A stretch of 46,670 bases of DNA, from NCBI GenBank assembly GCA_016844935.1, contig JAERTK010000005.1, positions 1-46,670 of the forward strand, written 5' to 3'. Positions within the stretch are counted from its first letter, which is position 1, and each line of letters opens with the position of its first letter. Made by a program: the position numbers and the translations under genes. Shown here piece by piece: positions 34,677 through 41,217 of this stretch. The notes under the pieces are model-generated. The model worked only from the letters and a program-made list of their open reading frames with translations, was not told the DNA's origin and did not search any database. The DNA is from Desulfobacteraceae bacterium. Its GTDB lineage: Bacteria; Desulfobacterota; DSM-4660; Desulfatiglandales; Desulfatiglandaceae.

Positions 34677-36097
34677 CGATAACTGTTGAGCCGCAAGCGC
34701 CCTCTCAGGCGCAGATATTGCTTGTGGATGATGACCGCGATTTCCGATGGGCAACAGGAAATGTTCTTGAGATGGTCGGATACGCCGTTGTGCAGGTGCA
34801 AAATGGCGAAGAGGCCCTGAGTTTTTTAAAAGAAAGTGTCCCGTATCTGGTGCTGTTAGACTTTCGGATGCCGGGGATGGATGGCTTGCAGGTTGCCAGG
34901 TTGATGAGGCAGCAAATTCCGGCAGTACCCATTATTATGCTCACGGCCTTTGCGGAGATAGATTCTGCTGTCGAGGCCATGAAGATGGGTGTATACGACT
35001 ACGCTACAAAACCGGTGGACAACAACGATCTTCTTTTTACTGTCAAGAGGGCCCTTGATAAACAGGACCTGATGCAGGAAGTGGCGCGTTTGAGAAATGT
35101 CCTGAGTCAACGGGCCTCGCTGTATAAGCTGATGGGAAAAAGCGACCCCATCAAAAAGCTTGTCCGGCACGTGGAGAAGGTTGCCGCCACCCGGTTTTCG
35201 GTTCTGATAGAGGGGGAGAGCGGTACGGGCAAGGAGCTCGTGGCCCGTGCTATTCACGATCTGAGCGGGGCAAGAAATGGTCAGTTTGTGGCAGTGGATT
35301 GCGGGGCCATACCCGAGACCCTGATTGAAAGCGAGCTGTTCGGTTATATTAAGGGTGCCTTTACCGGGGCCTATTCGGACAAACCCGGACATTTTGAGCT
35401 TGCTGACGGGGGTACGCTGTTTTTGGACGAAGTGGGCAACCTTCCCTACGGGGTACAGCAGAAACTTCTCCGGGCCATTCAGGAGCGAGTTGTGCGGAGG
35501 CTCGGGGACAAAACCCCCATGGAGACGAATGTCCGTATCGTGGCTGCCACGAACCAGTCCCTGGAAAAAGACGTCGGGGCCGGACGTTTCCGGCCGGATC
35601 TCTATTTCAGACTGAACGAGTTTGCCATCATAGCCCCCTCTCTGAGGGACAGAAAAGAGGATATCCCATATCTGGCCGAAAAGTTCACGGATGAGGTAGA
35701 GAGAGAACTCAATAAGAAATGTGGCGGGTTTTCCCGGGAGTCTTTGATTGCCCTCTCTTCGTATCACTGGCCCGGGAATGTCCGTGAACTGCGGAATGTG
35801 ATCCGCCAGGCCGTTCTCCTCTGCGATGAAGAAAACCCGCTCCAGCCCAAGCACATGACCTTCAGTTCCCATTTGAAGCCCGATCTTAAGGAGCAAAACC
35901 CTGCTGTTACAGAAAAAATCTACGACGGTGAGAAGTCTCTCAAGGAAATCGTGAAGTCCTATGTGGATACTGTCGAAAAAAAAGTCATTGAGGAGGCTTT
36001 GGCCAAATCGGAAGGAAATAAAAGCCGGGTTGCCAGGAAGTTAAAGGTGGATTACAAGACCCTGCTCAGAAAGATTAAGGCGCTTGGGATCAGGTAG
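34673..36097 (+). CDS. NtrC-family sigma-54-dependent response regulator
   Basis: A 474-residue activator. Receiver domain with Asp near residue 63 (LVLLDFRMPGMDG). AAA+ domain with Walker A GESGTGKELVARAIH, the sigma-54-contacting GAFTGA loop at about residues 228-233, and Walker B GGTLFLDEVGNLP. C-terminal Fis-type helix-turn-helix (SEGNKSRVARKLKVDYKTLLRK). The full catalytic set is intact. It is translated from an ATGA overlap with the sensor kinase. It is the natural candidate to activate the -24/-12 promoter at 39128 ahead of the gas-vesicle structural genes. Confidence 0.93.
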   Translation: MTITVEPQAPSQAQILLVDDDRDFRWATGNVLEMVGYAVVQVQNGEEALSFLKESVPYLVLLDFRMPGMDGLQVARLMRQQIPAVPIIMLTAFAEIDSAVEAMKMGVYDYATKPVDNNDLLFTVKRALDKQDLMQEVARLRNVLSQRASLYKLMGKSDPIKKLVRHVEKVAATRFSVLIEGESGTGKELVARAIHDLSGARNGQFVAVDCGAIPETLIESELFGYIKGAFTGAYSDKPGHFELADGGTLFLDEVGNLPYGVQQKLLRAIQERVVRRLGDKTPMETNVRIVAATNQSLEKDVGAGRFRPDLYFRLNEFAIIAPSLRDRKEDIPYLAEKFTDEVERELNKKCGGFSRESLIALSSYHWPGNVRELRNVIRQAVLLCDEENPLQPKHMTFSSHLKPDLKEQNPAVTEKIYDGEKSLKEIVKSYVDTVEKKVIEEALAKSEGNKSRVARKLKVDYKTLLRKIKALGIR

Positions 36098-36134
36098 AAA
36101 CTTGAAAATTGAAAAACCCGAAACCCAATGACCA

Positions 36135-38048
36135 ATGTCCAAAGACTACATAACCAAAGATTACACAACCAAAGACTACATAACCAAAGACTATATAATA
36201 GGAATAGACTTAGGTACAACCAACTCAGCCGTCACTTATATCGATCTTTCTCTCGCCAAAAATAGCGCCGCCCCCCATATAGAAACTTTTGAGATCCCCC
36301 AGCTCACGGGCCCGGGTGAGGTTTCAAAACGCAAGACGCTCCCCTCATTCTTGTACCTTCCGGGAAAATACGAACTCGACAAAGGCGGAATCGAGGGTTC
36401 CCGGGTCTCTGACGGAAAGGGATTTGCGGGTGCTTTTGCCCGGGACCAGGGCGTAAAGGTCCCCCAGAGACTGGTCTCTTCCGCCAAGAGCTGGCTCTGC
36501 CATGGCAGGGTGGATCGCGAGGCGCCTATCCTGCCGTGGGGCGCAGATGACCAGGTGGAGAAACAATCCCCGGTTGCCGTGACCTCTGCCTATTTGAGAC
36601 ATATCAAAGAGGCCTGGAACCAGGCAAAGGAAGGTGACCATAGACGCTATTTGGAAAACCAGACTGTTGTGATCACCGTGCCTGCTTCCTTTGACGCGGT
36701 GGCCCGTGATCTGACTGTTGAGGCCGCGTCTCGGGCCGGCATGGGGAATATCACCATTTTAGAAGAGCCTCTGGCCGCTTTTTACAGCTGGCTGAACCAG
36801 CATCATCAGGATTGGGATCAGTCTGTCCGGCGCGGGGATTTGATCCTGGTCTGTGACGTGGGGGGCGGAACGACCGATTTCACCCTTATCACATTGAAGG
36901 AGAAGGATGGAAGTCCGGTTTTCGAACGGATAGCGGTCGGTGACCACCTGATCCTGGGCGGCGATAACATGGACCTGGCCCTGGCCCACCTGTGTGAAGC
37001 ACGTCTCCAGGGGGAAAACAAAGGACGTCTGAACATGGATCGCTGGCAGGCTCTATGCAATCAATGCCGCCAGGCCAAAGAAGAAATCCTGAGTGATCGT
37101 GCCGACTCCAAGACCATTACCCTGGTGGGTGAGGGCCGCAGGCTTATTTCCGACACTGTTTCTACCGGTCTATTACGTGACCAGGTGGAAGAAGTTATCC
37201 TGGAAGGCTTCTTTTCCCTCATCGAACCGGGGGAGCCCCTGCCTGAGAAGCCGCGTCAGGGAATGACCGAGTTTGCGCTGCCTTATGCTCAGGACCCGGT
37301 CATCACACGCCACCTGATCCGGTTTTTGGAACAACACAAAGAGGATGTGGCCCAGATTCTGGGGAGGAAAACGCCCGAACCTGATCTGATTCTGTTCAAT
37401 GGTGCGGCCTTAAAACCTGCCCGTATTCAGGAACGGATCAGGGAGGCCGTGTGCGGATGGTTCAATAAAAAAGAGCAGCGCCTGCCGCGGGTGCTTGTTA
37501 ATCCGGAGTTCGATCTTTCCGTGGCCTTAGGTGCGTCTTATTACGGTCTGGTCAGAAAGGGGTACGGGATCCGGGTGGACAGCGGAAGCGCCCGTGCCTA
37601 CTATCTCGGGATCTATCCTGGGGCCAATACCCCGAAACAGAAGGGTGCCCGTAATTGCGGACCGGAAAAGGCCATATGTCTGGTGGAACGTGGTATGGCA
37701 CAGGGGACCCGAAACGCGCTTGCGGACAAGAGGTTTTATGTCCTGGCCAATCAGCCGGTGCGATTCTATTTATACAGTTCCAGCTTTCGAACGGAAGATC
37801 GTGTGGGGGATATGGTTGAGGTGGATAATTCTCTTGTTCCTCTCCCTCCCCTTCACACGGTTATCAAGTACGGCAAAAAGGCCAAAGGGACTTCTGTTCC
37901 TGTCAAGGTGGAGGCCGGCTATACGGAGGTGGGTACGTTGTCCCTCTGGTGCCGGTCCGTCCAGAGCATTCACCGCTGGAGATTTCAATTCCAGTTGCGG
38001 GAGACGAATCAGATCAAGCCTGCACGGGACAAGGAGGTGCTTTCTTGA
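36135..38048 (+). CDS. Hsp70 (DnaK-like) family protein with repetitive N-terminus
   Basis: A 637-residue protein with the Hsp70 ATPase landmarks: IIGIDLGTTNSAVTYID (phosphate 1), ILEEPLAAFYSW (connect 1), LVCDVGGGTTDFTLI (phosphate 2), then the family region FNGAALKPARIQ and an Hsp70 beta-sandwich-like C-terminal part. It resembles the YegD/DUF3731-type Hsp70s and not DnaK. The first 16 residues are four copies of a KDYxT-like pentapeptide from a 15-bp tandem repeat. No ribosome-binding site precedes ATG 36135, so the real start is uncertain. The C-terminus may be cut short: coding-like sequence (ESSADQALRKIRSAF) continues in another frame past the stop. It follows the sigma-54 activator by 37 bases. 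Confidence 0.82.
   Translation: MSKDYITKDYTTKDYITKDYIIGIDLGTTNSAVTYIDLSLAKNSAAPHIETFEIPQLTGPGEVSKRKTLPSFLYLPGKYELDKGGIEGSRVSDGKGFAGAFARDQGVKVPQRLVSSAKSWLCHGRVDREAPILPWGADDQVEKQSPVAVTSAYLRHIKEAWNQAKEGDHRRYLENQTVVITVPASFDAVARDLTVEAASRAGMGNITILEEPLAAFYSWLNQHHQDWDQSVRRGDLILVCDVGGGTTDFTLITLKEKDGSPVFERIAVGDHLILGGDNMDLALAHLCEARLQGENKGRLNMDRWQALCNQCRQAKEEILSDRADSKTITLVGEGRRLISDTVSTGLLRDQVEEVILEGFFSLIEPGEPLPEKPRQGMTEFALPYAQDPVITRHLIRFLEQHKEDVAQILGRKTPEPDLILFNGAALKPARIQERIREAVCGWFNKKEQRLPRVLVNPEFDLSVALGASYYGLVRKGYGIRVDSGSARAYYLGIYPGANTPKQKGARNCGPEKAICLVERGMAQGTRNALADKRFYVLANQPVRFYLYSSSFRTEDRVGDMVEVDNSLVPLPPLHTVIKYGKKAKGTSVPVKVEAGYTEVGTLSLWCRSVQSIHRWRFQFQLRETNQIKPARDKEVLS
36141..36200 (+). repeat. Four tandem copies of a 15-bp in-frame unit
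   Basis: AAAGACTACATAACC, AAAGATTACACAACC, AAAGACTACATAACC and AAAGACTATATAATA, back to back, encoding KDY(I/T)T KDY repeats at the Hsp70 N-terminus. Because the unit is 15 bp, changes in copy number would keep the frame. Confidence 0.85.
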
Positions 38049-38235
38049 ATCATCGGCGGATCAGGCCCTTCGGAAGATAAGGAGCGCCTTTTCGGTCAAC
38101 CACAAATTGAAAATTGATATGGCCGCGAAAAGGCACAAAAATCACAAAGGCCAAAGAAAAAGCCCCTTATAGCAATTGAATGACAACCGAATAACTTTGG
38201 ACCTCGGACATGCGAAACGGGCTACTTGTTACTCG

Positions 38236-38622
38236 TTATGAGTGACATTCAATGATAACAACGCTTATCTCGTTCAGAATATCTGTTAAGGAAGGCATGG
38301 TTGTTGGAATTATACTGTCAAGTGTGTGTTTATGATGGGGATGGGAACCTATCTCAGAATGGTGAGGCGAGTTGTCATAACGGAACAGCATTTGGTCTGT
38401 GCTATCCATATAATGGAATCTGTATTTATCGATAGAAAGGGTGTTGCAGGACTCAGTGGCAAATATGGCGATTTCCAGGATTGAGGAATCTATGATCAAA
38501 AGGCGCCCTTTCAGATAGACTGCCTCTAATGCAGGGCCAAAATGCTTTTGGATATTTGAAGACAGGACGATAGAGGAGGAAGCAATGGATTTTTCGATGT
38601 CTTGGACGAATTCTTGTATCAC
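38236..38622 (-). CDS. TumE-family (DUF6516) toxin
   Basis: A 128-residue protein whose central segment YRFHYMDSTDQMLFRYDNSPHH and following PHHKH match the TumE/DUF6516 toxin family, which carries the conserved Arg-Tyr-Asp-Asn-x-Pro-His-His signature. The start overlaps the antitoxin stop by 4 bases (TCAT on the plus strand at 38619-38622). TumE toxins pair with an upstream antitoxin and act on nucleic acids or nucleotides in some described cases. It is embedded in the gas-vesicle locus on the opposite strand, so it looks like an insertion of an independent module. Confidence 0.8.
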   Translation of the reverse strand: MIQEFVQDIEKSIASSSIVLSSNIQKHFGPALEAVYLKGRLLIIDSSILEIAIFATESCNTLSIDKYRFHYMDSTDQMLFRYDNSPHHSEIGSHPHHKHTLDSIIPTTMPSLTDILNEISVVIIECHS

Positions 38623-38870
38623 TGGATTGCTGATCGTATCGCAGACTGTGTCTCACGCCACCTGGCAAGGAGTTTGGCAAAGGCGTACCAGTCAAAATAA
38701 TCGGTCTCATCTCCCAATTCTCCACCTTCAAACCTTTTTAAGAAGGCCTGCGTGGTAAGTTGGTATTTTTGTTCAAACTCCTCTAAGGCTTTCTTGTAAA
38801 AGGCCAAGGCGTTTGAATACAGATGATATTCACGCCTTAAGGAAATCTTTATTTGATCAGTCTGTTGCAT
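38619..38870 (-). CDS. Antitoxin of TumE-type toxin
   Basis: An 83-residue protein, start ATG 38870 (MQQTDQIKISLRREYHLYS). Helical and charged, ending WYAFAKLLARWRETQSAIRSA. Its position directly before, and 4-base overlap with, the TumE-like gene marks it as the cognate antitoxin. The open frame extends further upstream to 38957 but that part is non-coding repeat sequence. A GGGCC-GAA-GGCCC hairpin (38936-38948) lies upstream of the start. Confidence 0.72.
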   Translation of the reverse strand: MQQTDQIKISLRREYHLYSNALAFYKKALEEFEQKYQLTTQAFLKRFEGGELGDETDYFDWYAFAKLLARWRETQSAIRSAIQ

Positions 38871-38948
38871 GAAACAATAGTAAATAAGTTGGGTATTGAA
38901 AGTCAAGGCATTTAGCAAAGTACCAAAGCCCCTCCGGGCCGAAGGCCC

Positions 38949-38980
38949 AATCACCAATCAATAATCATCAATCAGCAATT
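38949..38980. repeat. Degenerate heptamer-like simple repeat
   Basis: A run of near-repeats of CCAATCA/ATCATCA units. Similar short degenerate repeats occur upstream of the Hsp70 gene (AATGACC-type) and between the gvpA copies (GGCAGTA). No function is evident. Confidence 0.5.
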
Positions 38981-39003
38981 CAAGGCTCAAATGTCTTCTT
39001 GCC

Positions 39004-39041
39004 TATGGCACTCGTGCCCTAATTAGGGTGGCAATGCCATA
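39004..39041. promoter_or_regulatory. Nested palindromes, candidate activator-binding (UAS) region
   Basis: Four overlapping dyads in 38 bases: outer TATGGCA/TGCCATA (39004-39010, 39035-39041), GGCAC-TC-GTGCC (39007-39018), CCCTAATTAGGG (39017-39028), and TGGCA-A-TGCCA (39029-39039). The cluster is about 90-125 bases before the -24 element at 39128, the usual distance for NtrC-family enhancer sites. Confidence 0.5.
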
Positions 39042-39127
39042 CCCATTTGGACCTTAGACTCATCCCTCCGAAACACCCATTTCCAGATAATGTAATGAAT
39101 CCAGCCGGATGTATTTTTTCCTAAAGT

Positions 39128-39145
39128 TTGGCACAAGTAATGCAA
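39128..39145 (+). promoter_or_regulatory. Sigma-54 (-24/-12) promoter of the gas-vesicle structural block
   Basis: TTGGCAC-N5-ATGCAA. The invariant GG (39130-39131) and GC (39142-39143) are separated by exactly 10 bases, as RpoN requires. Against the consensus TGGCAC-N5-TTGCA only one core position differs. The expected transcription start is near 39155, about 60 bases before the receiver gene and gvpA. Confidence 0.68.
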
Positions 39146-39213
39146 CCGCTATAGGCCAAACCGATTCATTAGAATCGCCACAGTTGAAATGCGAAAAGAA
39201 AAAGTAGAAGGCA

Positions 39214-39612
39214 ATGGAGCAGCATCCGGAAGTCCTGATTGTGGAAGATTCTGAAGAGGTGATTTGGGTGATGGGCAACGTGCTTGAAAGAGCCGGATTC
39301 ATTGTTGATGCAGTTACAACGGGAAAGGAAGCTTTGAACAGAATGAGAGAACTCCCGAAAATAGAATTAATCATTCTCAATTACGTGCTCCCTGATATGA
39401 GCGGTCTCACTGTTCTAAAACGTCTGAGGGAAAACGGATCTCAGGTAAAAGTAATAGCCGTTTCCGCCATGAGGGAAGCCAGAGAAAGCCTCGTAAACGC
39501 CGGGGCTTTCGCTTTTCTGGATAAACCCTTTGATATCGGGGAGTTTATCGGTCTGTGCAAACAGGCCATTAACCGGGAGAATGCCGAATCGGGCATTGCT
39601 TCCCAAAAATAA
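39214..39612 (+). CDS. Stand-alone receiver (CheY-like) protein lacking the phospho-acceptor Asp
   Basis: A 132-residue single receiver domain. The acidic pocket (VEDSEEV), Ser/Thr switch (VIAVSAMRE) and Lys ([12 protein letters not shown]) are present. The phosphorylation site reads [13 protein letters not shown]: the Asp is replaced by Asn (codon AAT at 39388-39390 approx.). It is therefore a pseudo-receiver that may be permanently in one state or signal by binding. No output domain follows. It is the first gene after the -24/-12 promoter and ends 23 bases before gvpA, so it should be co-expressed with the vesicle shell protein. Confidence 0.85.
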   Translation: MEQHPEVLIVEDSEEVIWVMGNVLERAGFIVDAVTTGKEALNRMRELPKIELIILNYVLPDMSGLTVLKRLRENGSQVKVIAVSAMREARESLVNAGAFAFLDKPFDIGEFIGLCKQAINRENAESGIASQK

Positions 39613-39635
39613 ACAGCGAAAGGAGGTGGAAAAGC

Positions 39636-39839
39636 ATGGCAGTAGAAAAGGCAATAGCATCCTCAAGTTTGGTAGAAGTTGTGGACAGGATTCTGGACAA
39701 GGGCGTGGTCGTAGACGCCTGGGTGAGGGTTTCCCTCGTGGGCATCGAACTGGTCGCCATTGAAGCGAGAGCCACCGTCGCCGGAGTCGAGACTTTCCTG
39801 AAATATGCAGAAGCCATTGGACTGACAGCGACAGCTTAA
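39636..39839 (+). CDS. gvpA: Gas vesicle structural protein GvpA, copy 1
   Basis: A 67-residue protein with the GvpA core: [20 protein letters not shown], then [20 protein letters not shown] and [10 protein letters not shown]. GvpA monomers stack into the ribbed, gas-permeable, water-excluding shell. AGGAGGTGG upstream gives a strong ribosome-binding site, as expected for a major structural protein. The protein is identical to copy 2. Confidence 0.97.
   Translation: MAVEKAIASSSLVEVVDRILDKGVVVDAWVRVSLVGIELVAIEARATVAGVETFLKYAEAIGLTATA
39651..39784 (+). repeat. Direct repeat, copy 1 (identical core of gvpA)
   Basis: A 134-base block identical to 39934-40067, 283 bases apart. The two gvpA copies differ only at their ends, by synonymous changes, which suggests recent duplication or gene conversion. 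Confidence 0.9.
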
Positions 39840-39840
39840 G

Positions 39841-39876
39841 GGCAGTAGGCAGTAAGTAGCAGGCGGTAGGCAGTAA
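39841..39876. repeat. GGCAGTA heptamer repeats between gvpA copies
   Basis: GGCAGTA occurs at 39841-39847, 39848-39854 and 39869-39875 with a degenerate copy between. A looser relative of this repeat (GCAGTAGG/GCAGCAGG) is found at 42930-42980 before gvpN. Confidence 0.6.
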
Positions 39877-39918
39877 TGGAAAACCAACAACATCATTCAT
39901 TAAGAAAGGAGAATTGAA

Positions 39919-40122
39919 ATGGCCGTAGAAAAAGCAATAGCATCCTCAAGTTTGGTAGAAGTTGTGGACAGGATTCTGGACAAGGGCGTGGTCGTAGACG
40001 CCTGGGTGAGGGTTTCCCTCGTGGGCATCGAACTGGTCGCCATTGAAGCGAGAGCCACCGTCGCCGGCGTTGAGACTTTCCTGAAATATGCAGAAGCCAT
40101 TGGACTGACCGCCACCGCGTAA
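39919..40122 (+). CDS. gvpA: Gas vesicle structural protein GvpA, copy 2
   Basis: A 67-residue GvpA whose protein sequence is identical to copy 1, with synonymous differences only at the two ends (for example the last codons CCGCCACCGCG against AGCGACAGCT). AAGGAG precedes the ATG. It is 79 bases after copy 1. Two copies probably raise shell-protein dosage. A paired stem region follows the stop. Confidence 0.97.
   Translation: MAVEKAIASSSLVEVVDRILDKGVVVDAWVRVSLVGIELVAIEARATVAGVETFLKYAEAIGLTATA
39934..40067 (+). repeat. Direct repeat, copy 2 (identical core of gvpA)
   Basis: Partner of the 134-base block at 39651-39784; no mismatch seen by eye. Confidence 0.9.
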
Positions 40123-40123
40123 A

Positions 40124-40187
40124 GACGCCATCCGGCTCAAAATATTGAAGGGAGATTGCCGGATATCCTTGAGATCGAAGAGGCGTC
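40124..40187 (+). promoter_or_regulatory. Nested stem structure after gvpA copy 2
   Basis: ATCCGGC (40130-40136) pairs with GCCGGAT (40158-40164), and adjacent GACGCC (40124-40129) pairs with GGCGTC (40182-40187). There is no T-run, so it is more likely an mRNA-stabilising or processing structure than a terminator. It could raise the level of gvpA mRNA over the genes downstream. Confidence 0.4.
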
Positions 40188-40366
40188 AAAGGCCCCTCTC
40201 CGGAAATAAAGGATTCCTAAAGCAAGTCTTGAGCATATCTGAGATCTCCGACCGTATCCTGGAAGACCGTAAATAAGTCTGACAATACTCCCTTCTGTAA
40301 AGATAGGTTAAGTGTGATTGTCTGAGTTATTTGCGGTTTTTTATTTTTATGATGAGAGGTGGAAAA

Positions 40367-41002
40367 GTGGAAACTGGAGAAGATTTGAAATCCCTTGCCA
40401 ATAGTATCATCGATTCCTATGAAATGCGCGTGAACACGGTAAATGGATTGATGGATCAGGCCTATCATTTCCTCAGGAACTTCCAACTTGAAGTGGAAGA
40501 GATGACGATTCGGCTGAGGGATAATCTTGCCAAAGGCGAAAGTCTCAGGAAAAAGGACTTTGATCGTATGCTTGGAGATGTGATCGTATGCCGTCAGCAG
40601 ACCGAACAAGAGGCAAAACAGAGTCTTAGTCACTTCCATGAAGAAGAAAAAGAAATGATTGATCATCTCAGAAAAATCGTCCTCGGAGGCTCCAGTTCAG
40701 CCCTGGAAGATATGCGTGCCATTAAGGATGATATTTCGAGGCGGCAGAAAGAACGGGAAAAAAGCATCGTCAAGGCCCTCAAGCGGTTACAGATCGAACA
40801 GGAAGAATTGAAAATCGCCTTGAAGAATCTCCTGTCAAAAGGAGACGACGTCAAAGTCAAGGATTTCAGGATGATGATCCGGTCCTTGAAGGCCCAGCAA
40901 AGTAATCGCGGCGATGAATTGACGAAGATGCTGGATGATTTTGACGTGGTCAGGACCAGGGTCCAGGGCCAGTGGCAATCGGTTGCGGGGGCCAGTCACT
41001 AG
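40367..41002 (+). CDS. Coiled-coil protein of the gas-vesicle locus, related to the GvpC-like protein
   Basis: A protein of about 211 residues, almost wholly helical and charged, with long coiled-coil stretches (KEREKSIVKALKRLQIEQEE). Its N-terminus LANSIIDSYEMRVNTVNGL closely parallels LAQEVANAYEERVNSINAI of the repeat protein encoded next, so the two share an N-terminal module. Unlike it, no long tandem repeat is seen. GTG 40367 is chosen because AGAGGTGG lies just upstream; ATG 40349 and 40352 are in frame but lack a site. By context it is a vesicle-associated or assembly protein. Confidence 0.7.
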   Translation: METGEDLKSLANSIIDSYEMRVNTVNGLMDQAYHFLRNFQLEVEEMTIRLRDNLAKGESLRKKDFDRMLGDVIVCRQQTEQEAKQSLSHFHEEEKEMIDHLRKIVLGGSSSALEDMRAIKDDISRRQKEREKSIVKALKRLQIEQEELKIALKNLLSKGDDVKVKDFRMMIRSLKAQQSNRGDELTKMLDDFDVVRTRVQGQWQSVAGASH

Positions 41003-41132
41003 TTTTTTGGTCGTTATAACACGTTTCACCAGGGGCGAAATCTCAAACCCCAAATAATATGCCAATCTGTGGGGAATGGCTTTAGTACTTGCTGCAGATT
41101 CGCTATCGGAAACTTAACGGACGTCCTTAGGG

Positions 41133-41162
41133 TATAGAGGTGTGCGGAATTACCCCTCTATA
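41133..41162 (+). promoter_or_regulatory. Inverted repeat upstream of the GvpC-like gene
   Basis: TATAGAGG (41133-41140) and CCTCTATA (41155-41162), an 8-bp perfect dyad with a 14-base spacer, 55 bases before the start codon. It could be an operator or an mRNA leader structure. Confidence 0.4.
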
Positions 41163-41217
41163 GGCGCAAAATGCATTCCCAAGTATGTCTTTTATACCGT
41201 TTTAAGGAGGGTAAGAC

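Noticed and set aside
37531..38172. Plus-strand frame overlapping the Hsp70 gene
   Set aside because: Mostly a shadow of Hsp70; only its last part (after 38040) looks coding and is treated as a possible frameshifted tail.
39841..39876. CRISPR-like repetition between gvpA copies
   Set aside because: The units are 7 bases and degenerate, with no spacers; a simple repeat.
40146..40280. 43-codon frame after gvpA copy 2
   Set aside because: TTG start with poor ribosome-binding site, overlaps the nested stem structure.
41080..41105. TGGC...TTGC pattern resembling a second -24/-12 promoter before the GvpC-like gene
   Set aside because: GG and GC are 11 bases apart; RpoN needs 10.
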